In this document: positions 10,800 to 20,710 of the stretch, in pieces
How the letters are laid out: each line of letters opens with the position of its first letter
How positions within the stretch are numbered: the first letter of the stretch is position 1
DNA from: Zingiber officinale
Taxonomy: Eukaryota; Streptophyta; Magnoliopsida; Zingiberales; Zingiberaceae
Direction: 5' to 3'
NCBI RefSeq assembly: GCF_018446385.1
Contig: NC_055990.1
Coordinates: 138,954,996-139,018,995, forward strand
DNA: 64,000 nt
Translations under genes and position numbers: made by a program
The notes under the pieces: generated by a model
The model's input: only the letters and a program-made list of their open reading frames with translations
Told to the model about the DNA's origin: nothing
The model's database searches: none

Positions 10800-12680
10800 C
10801 CCATTACCGTCTTGACGAACAGTACAATGGGCCGAGCTCTCACCAAGGTAGAAGTGGCGGGCCGGCTTATCAAGTGGGCAACTGAGCTAGGGGAGTATGA
10901 CATACAATATCAGCCTCGAACCGCAATCAAAGCACAGGCTCTGGCGGATTTCCTGACAGAAGTATACCCAGCGGACTCAGAAGAGGTCTGGAAAATCTAC
11001 GTGGACGGGTCGGCTAACCATCGTGGGAGTGGTGTAGGAGCACTGCTCATATCCCCACAGGGAGATATCATGCAGTTGGTCGTGCGGTTAAGTTTCAGAG
11101 CTACCAACAATGAGGCAGAATATGAAGCTCTACTAATAGGCCTGCAAGCAGCTCGGCATGTGGGGGCGAGTCGAGTCATCATACATTCCGATTCCCAGCT
11201 AGTAACTCAGCAGACAACCGGGCAATTTGGGGTGAATAGCGAGAGGATGCAAGTTTATAAGGAGGCTTATGAAAAGATGAAGGGAGAATTCAAGGAGATC
11301 ACAGTCACGAAGATTCTTAGAACTGAAAATGAAAGAGCGGATGAGTTGGCTAAAATGACTAGTTCCCTGAGTACATGGACGATTGACCGATCTATAGCGC
11401 AGACCTTCCTTGTAGCCCAGATAGATTTACAGAATAACGTGGGAGAAGTAATTGATTGGAGAGCGCCCATAATGAGCTTTCTTCAGCAAGGAACCCTACC
11501 CACCAGCCCTGAAGAAGCGCGTATGATCAAGAGGCAAGCCCACTCTTATGCGATGATTGGGGATCAGCTGTACAAAAGGTCTTTCTCCAGGCCTCTACTC
11601 AAGTGCCTGAATATGGAGGAAGCAGACCAGGCCTTGCGAGAGATACATTCGGGGTGCTGTGGTAATCATGCTGGGGGAAGAACGCTGGCTCGGAAGGTAC
11701 TGCTGGCTGGTTATTTCTGGCCTACCTTGCAGAAGGACGCACAGAGGTTGGTGAATACTTGTCTATCATGCCAAAAGTACCAGAACCTGACGCACAGACC
11801 TACAGAGCTGTTGAGAACTTCCACAGTATCCTTGCCTTTCGACCAATGGGGTATGGATATCGTGGGGCCTTTCCCGATGGCTACCGGGCAGAGGCGCTTC
11901 TTGTTGGTAGCAGTAGACTACTTCTCTAAGTGGGTAGAAGCAGAAGCTTTAGCCAGAATCACTGAAGATGCGGTGATCCAGTTCCTATGGAAAAATATCT
12001 TTTGCAGATTTGGCTTACCTCACAAGTTGGTATCGGATAATGGCCGGCAATTCCAGGGACACAGGATACAGAATTGGTGCAAGGGGTTCGGCATAACTCA
12101 GGCCTTCACCTCAGTGGCTCATCCTCAAAGTAATGGTCAGACCGAGGTGGTCAATCGGGAGATAGTGCGCGGGCTTAAAGTCAAGCTGGATCACATGGGA
12201 GGCAGCTGGGTAGATGAGCTCCCAGGCATTTTGTGGGCCTACCGTACGACGCCCCGAGAGAGCACAGGTCTGACCCCCTTCCATCTGGTCTACGGTAATG
12301 AAGCGGTGGTTCCTCTGGAGGTCGGAATACCTTCTGTAAGAAGGATGATGTACGATGGAGAAAACACCGAGCGGCGGCTGGCTCAACTGGATTTCATCAG
12401 CGAAATTTGTGAGCAAGCAGCTGCCAAGTTGGAAGCCTACAGACAGAGGATGGGACAGAACTATAATAGGAAGGTGATCCCTCGATTCTTCGGAGAAGGT
12501 GATCTGGTCTGGAAGCAGATAAAGCCCTTAGGGGAAGTAACGAAGTTGGCTCCTCAATGGGATGGACCATACAAGATTACCAAGAAATTGGCATCAGGAG
12601 CCTATTATTTACAAGATACTCAAGGAAGGAAGTTGGATCGACCTTGGAGTGCTAATTACCTGCGGCCCTATCAAGTTTGA
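10800..12680 (+). pseudogene. gypsy RNase H and integrase
   Basis: RNase H: 'WKIYVDGSANHRGSGVG', 'NNEAEYEALLIGL' and 'IIHSDSQLVTQQ' (about 10990-11210) give its acidic residues. Integrase: an HHCC zinc domain ('IHSGCCGNHAGG', 'CLSCQKYQ', about 11645-11785), then the D,D35E core: 'WGMDIVGPFP', 'LVSDNGRQFQG' (12030) and 'HPQSNGQTEVVNREI' (12120-12165). The C-terminus 'LAPQWDGPYKI...LRPYQV' lacks a chromodomain, as in Tat elements. This stretch has one long open frame from about 10620 to the stop at 12680 and is the best preserved part of the element. Integrase normally joins the two LTR ends to the target with a 5-bp stagger, matching the GGTAT repeat seen here. Confidence 0.87.
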
Positions 12681-12806
12681 AGGGGCTGTCTTTGTGGACG
12701 TAGGCTGGATCAAACGAGGGGCGTAGAAGCAATAAGATAGTCAAGTGAAAACTCGAAAAGACATATGTACATGTAACGAGTTCCCAGTTTAAGTGGCTAG
12801 TACAGA

Positions 12807-15276
12807 TCATTTGAAAAGAGCAAAAATCTCATCTGGAAGGCCTTGAATAATTAGGTTATGATTCAAGAAATCTGCCGCGGGGATGGAGCTCAAGAAGCCC
12901 TGAGCGTTCAGTTGCCTGATAACTCCCGCCGCCGTGTATGGCACGGTCATGGCAAAGCGTGCCCCAGCCTGGGATAGAAATTCGGGGGAAGTCAGATACG
13001 ACGTTCGACTTCGCAGGCAACGAACTTCTTCTCCCTCCTGATAGGTTGACAAAGCGGTAGACACTCCCGCTAGAGTCGCCCGAGACTGGGACAGTTCCTC
13101 CCTTAGGGCCCGCAGCTCTGCTTCCTGGGCTGTCAACTTAGCTGCCTGAGCCTCCAGCTTATTGTCCTTCTCCCGAAGCAGGGTATCTCTGGACTGAATC
13201 TCCCCAACCTGGTGGGCGAGCTGTTGCTGATATCCCGCCTCTTGTGCAGCTTTTTCTTCACATGCAGCTCGGAGTTCAGCTCTGACCTGCATCAGAGAAC
13301 CTTTTTGCCGCTCAGTCTGGTTGGTTAGAGCTCGAATCTCGGCACGTAGGGCGTGGCTGGCTTGATCAGGATCATTCAGTTGTAGCTCTAGTTCAGAGAT
13401 TTTGTCCCGGAGGTCTTTGCTCTCATGATGGAGGGTGTGGAAGGATTGATTCAACACCAGGGACTCTGCGTGAGTCTGGACCACGAATAAGGACCCTCAA
13501 TTAAAACAAACTCGTGTTCAGGAAAAGGAACAAGGTACTTACTTTAGCCCAAGACTTCGAGAACCTATCCATTTGAGCTAAGGGCAACAAACTACCCATT
13601 TGATGCATGCTCTCTGCCCACAATTTGCCAAGGCCGCCTTTCATCGCCAAGTCGCTAGTAGGGACATCATGTCGTCGAGCCTGAGCTGCTTCAGAGGGGA
13701 TAGTGGTCCTATAACAATGGCGGGCAGGTGGAGAAGGGCCGGCGGGTTGAGAAGGGCCTGCGTCCGAGCCGGGAGGAGCAGGAGGCGACTCGGGAGTGGG
13801 CTCGCCTGGTGCCGGGCTACGTCGCTCACCGGCGTTGTCCTCCTCCTGAGGAATGGGGGTGGAACGAGATGCAGAGGGTCTTCCCCTGTAGGGGTTGGGG
13901 GAGGCTGCCACGGAAATAGCGCAGCAATAACAAGAGGAAATGATGTTAGAATCAGCCATGATGACGGCAGGGAACGCCGCAGTGATAAGGGAACAACAGC
14001 GAGTCCGCGAGAAGTCAGACCTGGTCTTCGACGCCGTCTTTGAAGTTGGGGCTGACCATCAGAGCTGGAGTCGTCAGAACGCGGTAAGCCCTGAGGGGAG
14101 GTTGTGGCATTTTCACCCGCAACGCCTCGACCAGACAAGTTTCGACCCGCGCGACGAAGATCTGCGCGACCCCGTCGAGAGGCCCGGGGGGCTCCTCGGA
14201 AGACCCGCCTAGCTCGATGGCTAGTCTGAGCGTGATCCCGATCCCCGCTCGAAGCGACAGGTGGAGGAGGAGTTTCTTGCGCAGTGGGGGCGGAAATGGG
14301 TCGGACTGCTGCCCCGGGAAAAACGGGACCGAGGTAGGGGAGTAGCCTCCTCTCCAAGATTACTCGGCCACGCCGCAGTATCTCCAGATCGTCTAGGGGC
14401 AGGGGCAGAACCTCGGAGGCACGATACAGGGCCTCCGCTGTAGGCGTCGACACGGAAGGTTATCTTTGCAGATAAAACAAGTGTAAACAGGAGAGAAGAG
14501 CCAAGTGCAGATTTACCCAATGAGCGCGGTGCCCCAGAGAAGGAGGGATTCAGACGGAAAAAAGAAAGCATATCTCCAGACAGCAGTCTCGTCAGATCTA
14601 GGCGCCAAAGTTCCATTCTTGTCGCCGCTGCAGCATAGGAAAGGTCCATATGATACTCTTCCAACTCCGGGGGCGGAGGAAGTCCAGGTTGCCAACACAT
14701 AGGCCAGCCTGTCTCTTCAGGAAACCGGAGAAAAAAGTATTTTTTCCTCCAGTTGGCGCGAGGAGGGGGAAGACGGGAGAAAAAGGCAGTTTGACTGCGA
14801 GCTTGAAATTCAAAAAGACCATCGGCGCGCCGAGCGAGGGAGAAGAAGCAGTGAAAGAGGGGAGCAGACCAGGAAACTTCGCAAACCTCACAGAGTATCA
14901 CGAAGCCACATAGAATCTTTATGGAGTCGGGAGCTAACTGACCTAAGGGGATGTGGAAGTAGCGGCACACTCCAGATAGGAAAGGATGTGGAGGTAGACG
15001 AAGGCCAGACACAAATTGCTCAGTGAAGAAAGTACACGAACCCGGCGGAGGATCGAAGTACACATTTGCAACAGTGGGGATGATAGGGAGGAAGCCTACA
15101 GGGATTTCATAAGTGTACCGTAGGTCATCCCAATCTAACTCGGCAAAGTTTGAAACGCCTGGGAAATGCTCAGCCAACAGAGAAGCCCAGGAAGGAGAGG
15201 CCATGGAGGAAGATAACACCTTAGAGGATGGAGAAGCCAATCGCAAAGGAAAGCCAAGGGAGAAGGGACGGATCAC
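12807..15276 (-). CDS. Antisense spliced gene of the gypsy element (Transposase_28-type protein with coiled coil)
   Basis: Runs opposite to gag-pol. Likely start ATG at 15204 ('MASPSWASLLAEHFPG') or 15276. Exon 1 (to about 14520) has the conserved N-terminal domain of 'putative gypsy type transposon' proteins: 'YEIPVGFLPIIP', 'FVSGLRLPPHPFL', 'FHIPLGQLAPDSI', 'GWPMCWQPG'. Exon 2 (about 14465-14020) and exon 3 (about 13915-13543) are Arg/Pro/Ser-rich. Exon 3 ends at a clear donor AAA|GTAAGT (donor at 13542). Exon 4 (about 13490-12807) is a long coiled coil with many Leu/Glu/Gln heptads, ending '...GLPDEIFALFK'. Such antisense ORFs between pol and the 3' LTR are known from Tat elements; their function is unknown. 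The splice sites other than the exon-3 donor are inferred from frame continuity. Confidence 0.65.
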
Positions 15277-16096
15277 AGCAAGGTCTCGGAGGAAATTAGT
15301 CGGCGGCGGCGGCGTTTGAGTGCTCTACTGTGATGGTGAAAGAAAGAGTCAGATGATACTTATAGGTATGGTGGGTGCGGGACATTTTCGTAAGTCCGCA
15401 ACGGACGGTAGATGCAGGGTTTGGAGTAGACAAGGAACGCTCGGCGATGAGCTTCGAGAAGATAGCCAGGGGGCATTAAGGGAAAGGCAAGGGCTCGATA
15501 TACGAAGCGCTTCCCTAGAAAATTGTTTCAAACAGGACAAAAGTGTACAGAAGGGTCCCCAGAAGGCGGATAAGTCAAATCAGCGAATGGCACGGACACG
15601 GGAGGTGGCCTTTAGCCCAGACCGGCACAGTAGAAGGGCAGCGATGGGGGGAGAAGCCACGTAGCGAAGGGAAGTAGACAAGGGAAGTCTGATCAGCGGA
15701 GCACGGTCGAAACCAACAATTAATTGGCCACAGAAAATAAGCTACAAGTACGCGAAGGGGGCGCGGCACAATTGTTGAATTGCAGAGGAAATCGGAGATA
15801 AACAAGCCGAGGTTAGTATGATTACACAAATACCACCAAGGAAGGGCCGGTAGCAACGCATCAAAAAGCAAGCGGCATAACATGGTTCTAGTTACATTAC
15901 ATTCGGAGAAGGAGGAGACAGGTTGTCAGGAACCGACTGAGAAGAAGCCGGGCTGGCTGGTTCATCAGGAGGAGGGGCAAGGGCTTCAGAAGCTTCGGGG
16001 ATGGCGGCAGGAAGATCCTGGGGAGACACCTCTACGGGAATTGGAGCGGCAGCGGGAGGAGGAGCAGCTCGGAAGAAGAGCCCGTCATCCGCCCCC
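15277..16096. other. Internal gypsy region between the antisense gene and the inverted LTR
   Basis: No conserved domain is visible. The minus strand has a Pro/Ala-rich open stretch (16098-15892) that might be an upstream exon or chance. I see no convincing polypurine tract next to the right LTR, where the 3' LTR of a normal element would begin. Confidence 0.45.
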
Positions 16097-17630
16097 ACGG
16101 GTGGCTGACGCCGCTACAGGACCCTGCGCACACTCAGACGATCTCCCCTCTCACGTTAGGGACCGAAACCTAGGGAAAAAGTCCCCGGATCAGGCCCTCC
16201 GACGCTCAAGTCAGGTCCTCTTTCCCCAGAAAGAACAGAGAGAAGCAGAAGGAAAAACAGTTGTGGAAAGAAGTGACCAGAGAGTGTGTGCGCGTACCTG
16301 CGTACGAGGGATTTCTCCCCTTTTATCCGTCCTCCTGCTAGAACATGCCCTCCTGTCAGAAAAACGTTGGACGCCCGGCTTTGTCCTCTAGTCCTGGACA
16401 CCTGTCGCGCTTCTATTTGTTGTGAAAGCATCTTTCTGTTTAGGAACCTCCGCCTTCGCACTTGGGTTTTGTCCTGCACTTGGGTTTTGTCCTGTAGTGA
16501 GAGACAGCTGGCAGGCTACTACTGGCTACAAGGGCATCTTTTCGTTTCAAGAACCTTCGCCTTCGCTCGCATTGTTGGTATGTAATGATTACCCCTGACG
16601 GACCGTTGAGATTCTCCGCTCCCGTATTACTTAGCTCCTCCGATTCATTGTGCCCCCGCACCAGCCTGCACCTGTGGTTCGCATTTCCAGGCCTCCCACT
16701 CGCAGACCTGCAGCCATAACTGTCTAGACATAGCTACGCTGATCTTCAACCTGCATCCTGCGCTTTGTACTTCCTGGCCCTCAACCGCAGGTCTGTAGCT
16801 CGGGCTGCTTCTGAGCAGCTCTGCCGCTTCCGACCCATTGGCCTATACTTCCAGTTCTTGGCCTCTGCTTAGCTCTGTTGATACTGACTTGCATCCCGCA
16901 CTTTGTACTTCCTGGCCCTCAACAGTCTCAGAGCTCGGCCGACTCCGCCTCACCGCCACCGACCGACCTATGTACTGTGTTTCGGCCCCATCGCAGTTCG
17001 TGGATCGAGCCGACTCTCAGCCGCCTCCCGACCGACCTATGTACTGTGGTTTCCGAGCCCCATCGCAGGCTCGTGGATCGAGCCGACTCCTCTCAGCCTG
17101 CCCCGACCGACCTATGTACTGTGGTTTCCGGCCCCATCGCAGCTCGTGGATCGAGCCGACCTCCTCAGCCTCCGCCGCCCGACCGACCTATGTACTGTGT
17201 TTCCCCTCACCGCAGCTGTGGATCGAACTGACCTCCTCACCGCCGACCGACCGACCTATGTACTGTGTTTCCGGCCCCATCGCAGCTCGTGGATCGAGCC
17301 GACTCCTCACTCGCCGCCTCGACCGACCTATGTACTCTGGTTTCCTGCCTCTCGCAGTGGATCGAGCCGACTCTCTCAGCCGCCTCCGACCGACCTATGT
17401 ACTGTGGTTTCCGCCTCTCCGCAGCCCGTGGATCGAGCTGACTCCTCTCAGCTCTGCCGCTCCCAACCCGCTTCTGCCTATGCTGAGCCCTGACTGCCCT
17501 GTCAGCCTGTCTTTTTGACCACCAAGTCGCCATGACTATTGACCGCCATCTCCTCGTGACTTTTGACCGCCACATAGTCTGGACTTTTCTAATCCTTTTC
17601 TCTTGGGCCCCTCCATCACTAATCGTATCA
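16097..17630 (-). repeat. Right LTR of the gypsy element, inverted and truncated
   Basis: The reverse complement matches the left LTR from its first base (17630 = 5657) to 16097 (= 7345). The last 86 bp of the LTR (7346-7431) are absent, as is a primer-binding site beyond it. The 500-700 bp nearest 16.1-16.9 kb are nearly identical to the left copy, and the first 170 bp differ by roughly nine changes, mostly transitions. The minisatellite block is different in the two copies. Confidence 0.85.
16960..17460 (-). repeat. About 70-bp minisatellite inside the right LTR
   Basis: Seven or so units, recognised by 'CCTATGTACTGTG' and 'TGGATCGAGC', spaced roughly 67-76 bp apart and variable in length. 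They are relatives of the 83-bp units of the left LTR but clearly shorter and more varied. Confidence 0.85.
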
Positions 17631-17635
17631 GGTAT

Positions 17636-18295
17636 AAACTGAGTTCATTGGTATTTTATAGATTCTTAAAAATGTAGAAAATTTGGGATAGTGCGTGAAA
17701 AACGCCGAAAAGTCGAGGAGGTTGACTCCAAGAGACGACTTCAGGGTCAACAGTCAAATAAAAAAGTATTTATTGTGGAATCTTCTGGTCCATCCAGACG
17801 AACTAGCACATCTGAGATGACATCCCACTGACCCTTTATGATCCCAAAGTTGAATTTGTTTACTTTTTCACTATCTTCCGCAGCCCTTTCTGACTTTCTT
17901 GTACAAATATAATATTTTATGTGAAACCTTAAGTCAGAACAAATTGGCTAGCCAAATGTACTCCACCGCTCTTTGCCATATTCCCACTCTAATCGGGTCG
18001 GTTCAACAATAGTTCGATACGCTGAAGTCCGACAGGATTCAATCCTTCCACAACTTTAGCTCGACGTTCTTGCTTCGCTTTGTTAGCTAGTGACACTAAG
18101 TATTAGAATTTGACCTTCAGTACTCTATTTCCAATCTGAAGTAATAAGGGCAGAGTCGTTGAAGGAGTACATCTAGGGGTGCACTTAGGCTGCTTTGGAG
18201 GTATCTCTGCCTCGCGCGCGAGGTGCTTACTAGTGCTTTCTAGTTTCTCCTAAGCCTTATGAGAGGGAGACGTCTTCCAATCCCTCCTAAAACGG
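17636..18295. other. Spacer, no gene seen
   Basis: Mixed sequence right of the gypsy element. I see no clear repeat or long frame. Short coding-like pieces may be old retrotransposon debris. Confidence 0.35.
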
Positions 18296-18515
18296 CTCCC
18301 AATTACGTATGATGATCTATTGGAATGGATTGAAAAGTACATTAAAACAGAGCAATCTCAACTATTTAAGAAGGACGATAAGACAATCACTCGACTCATG
18401 TAGAAAGTAGAATGCAGAGCCCAATATGAGTCCCCTAGCGCGCTTCATCCTCCTGCACACGTCCCTTGAGGCCGTGATCACGGAGAAGGTATTGCAACTC
18501 TAGCTATAATTAAGG
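18296..18515 (+). pseudogene. Degenerate gypsy gag fragment
   Basis: One frame reads 'YDDLLEWIEKYIKTEQSQ' and, after a stop and a shift, 'RFILLHTSLEAVITEKV'. These resemble the 'ELL..A.KYI..E' and 'PL.....EIL..I' stretches at the C-terminal end of plant gypsy gag. No LTR or pol was seen next to it. Weak similarity; treat as a relic. Confidence 0.35.
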
Positions 18516-18589
18516 AAAATTGAGTGGGAAGGGGGCCTGGAAGTCTCAATCATATCACTTAATTGACTCCTTCCATAACCACTTGGCAT

Positions 18590-18925
18590 TGTTAGAAGTT
18601 GGACTAGAAAATTAAGTGTCATTAATCACCTCAAGTAGTTTAAATGTTGTAATTAACTTGCCCACTAAAATCTTGTATATACTGGCTGCACAAATATATT
18701 AGTAGATATAGAAGCAATTAACAATATTTATTTTAAAAATAATTCAAAATTAATTAATGACAAAGTAGCAGAACTTGAGAAAGAGCAGCGGGCTGGGCCG
18801 AACCGAGCAATGTTATAAATTAGATAGATTAAATGTTGTCACTTAGACCATGCACTAAAATCTTTTAGTTATTGGTTTCACAAATATATTAGGAGATATG
18901 GAGGCAAGTAAGGGAAAATGTATCA
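18590..18925. repeat. Diverged tandem duplication
   Basis: Two related blocks, about 18610-18730 and 18825-18910, share 'TTAAATGTTGT', 'CACTAAAATCTT' and 'CACAAATATATTAG.AGATAT'. The stretch between and after them (to 19418) is AT-rich with a (TA)n run near 19170 and no gene. Confidence 0.5.
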
Positions 18926-19418
18926 AATTGATAAAATTGTCCCCCACACTACTCTATTTTCTTAACACTTTGCCAAAACTTTACTTAATTCATTTTAAGG
19001 TGATGCTAATCAAATCGCTAATTAGATTTTGTGATTTGTAGAATTGGTGCAAACGTCAAGTATATAACACGTACAAAGACGGCTAACAATATGATAAAAT
19101 AGAATAGATAACAGAAGAATAAGAACATGTAAAAAAGATCAACAATCTTATGGAAATAATAGCTTCTGACAATATATATATATATATATGAATTTTATAT
19201 ATCTGTTAATAATTAGACATATACCAATACCTTTAATATTATTTATTAATAATATTTTTCAAAAAAATCATATTCGTTAACATTGTTGGTGCAATTGTTC
19301 TCGAATCAAAGTTGACTAATTTAACTAAATTCAAATTAGCTTATATAAGAGAGAAGTTAAGTAGGTCAAGAAAGAACCAGATACTTGACTGGAAAAGTGT
19401 TAGACACAAACAATCTAA

Positions 19419-20710
19419 TGTCGGAGATTTATGGGTACTTAATTGAATTTAAAACTTACACAGAATTTAAATTCAACTTACAGTCGAAATGACCTTAGCA
19501 GATAATCTCAGGCTGCCAGCAGGGGTTGGTTTCCGTAACGCAGCAGAGCTGAGCGACAGGGCAGGTCTGCAGAGCGATAGATCAGGTCTACAAAGCGGCA
19601 GACCAGAGCGGAAGACTAAGTCTGCAGAGCGGAAGAGCAAGTCTGCAGAGCGGCAGACCAGAGCGGAAGACCAAGACAGATCTACAGAGCAGCAGACCAG
19701 AGCAACAAGGCAATTCTGCAGAGCGGTAGGGCATAGCAGAGCAGTAGACCAGCGCTGCAGTGCGGAAGACCAGAGTGGCAGAGTAGGTCTGCAGAGCAGC
19801 AGACCAACGTTGTAGTGCGGAAGACCAGAGTGGCAGAGCAGGTCTGCAGAGCGGCAGGGCAGAGCAGCAGACCAGCGTTGCAGTGTGGAAGACCAGAGTG
19901 GCAGAGCAGGTCTGCAGAGCGGCAGACCAGAGCAACAGAACAGATATGCAGAGCGGCAGACCAGAGCAGCAAACAGATCTGCAGAGCGGCAGACCAGAGC
20001 AGCAGGTCTGCATAAAGGAAGGTCAGGTCTACAGAGCAGAATGACCAGGTATGTTTGAACAGGTTTGCAGAAAGGAAGACCAGGTCTGCAGAGTAGAATG
20101 ACCAGGTCTATTTGAGCAGATGTGCAGAATGGAAGACCAGGTCTGTAGAGCAGAATGACCAGGTCTGTTTGAGCAGATCTGCAGAATGGAAGACAGAGAG
20201 GTAGAGCAGACCAGACAGTAAGGTCGGGCGAAAATTCTGACGGGGCAATCTGACCGAGGTCTACGAGTAGCAGTTTCCTTGAAACAGATTCGCCCACCTC
20301 CGGCTGTGCTTCGAGGTTTACTCGGGTCGTCTGTTTCCCAGGATACAACGATCGACCGTGAACTCCATCAAGCACTGGTGGTCACGGCGAACTGAGTGGC
20401 ACCCGAATGCTATCACGGGCACTCCGGTGAGCAGGAATTGCGCGACAGAGGGGGGGGGGAATAAGGCGGAGAGCCTCTGCTTGCTTCACTGTGTTCTCTT
20501 CGTAACCTTTTGTCTGTGGTCGCAACCTCCTTATATAGGAGCTCAAGACCAAAGGACAACATTAATGATCAACTAATGATCATTACTCAATGCTAGCGTT
20601 TCACTTGGCCGTTTTGATTCTGCATTAATCTTTCTTTAATGCATCCGTTACACAAGCAGCAAAAAGCTTTATGTGGCAAAATGTTGGTTGTTCCGCTTGG
20701 GCAAATTTAG
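19419..20710 (-). repeat. LTR (probably solo) with minisatellite core, copy 1
   Basis: Recognised by comparison with the split copy at 54832-59890. Shared blocks: TGTCGGAGATTTA at the left edge, 'GATAATCTCAGG.TGCCA', 'CTGTTTCC.AGGATACAAC', 'ACTGAGTGGCACCCGA', 'CCTCCTTATATAGGAGCTCA' and 'AAATGTTGGTTGTTCC' at the right. A TATA motif read on the minus strand (TATATAAG, about 20530-20537) implies minus-strand orientation. No primer-binding site follows the LTR end, so it may be a solo LTR. No TSD could be assigned. The family is not named. Confidence 0.6.
19545..20215. repeat. GC-rich minisatellite in the LTR
   Basis: Irregular tandem units built from 'CAGAGCGGCAGACCAGAGC' and 'CAGGTCTGCAGAG'. 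They produce long Leu/Cys/Ser-rich chance frames on the minus strand; these are not genes. Confidence 0.8.

Larger units (their letters stand above)
5657..17630 (+). mobile_element. Ty3/gypsy (Tat-like) element with LTRs in inverted orientation
   Basis: The left end is an LTR on the plus strand (5657-7431). The right end is the same LTR on the minus strand (16097-17630). The outermost bases are TGATACG... and ...CGTATCA, and a perfect 5-bp repeat GGTAT lies directly outside both (5652-5656 and 17631-17635). Internally there are a primer-binding site, gag, protease, RT, RNase H and integrase on the plus strand, and then a spliced gene on the minus strand. RNase H and integrase without a chromodomain, plus the antisense gene between pol and the right LTR, fit the Tat lineage (RIRE2/Grande type). 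A normal element has both LTRs in the same direction; here the U3 start of an LTR forms both outer ends. Lesions in gag and pol make the copy non-autonomous. Confidence 0.85.

Noticed and set aside
13600..14212. Plus-strand open frames in the gypsy 3' region
   Set aside because: They lie opposite the exons of the antisense gene, which show domain and coiled-coil structure; the plus frames do not.
5652..17635. A DIRS-type or foldback DNA transposon instead of gypsy
   Set aside because: The element encodes a D,D35E integrase and has a 5-bp TSD with TG...CA ends; DIRS elements use a tyrosine recombinase and make no TSD, and no DNA transposase is present.
19473..20375. Long Leu/Cys/Ser-rich open frame on the minus strand
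   Set aside because: It is a translation of a GC-rich minisatellite inside an LTR; several frames are open at once, as expected for repeats without stops.
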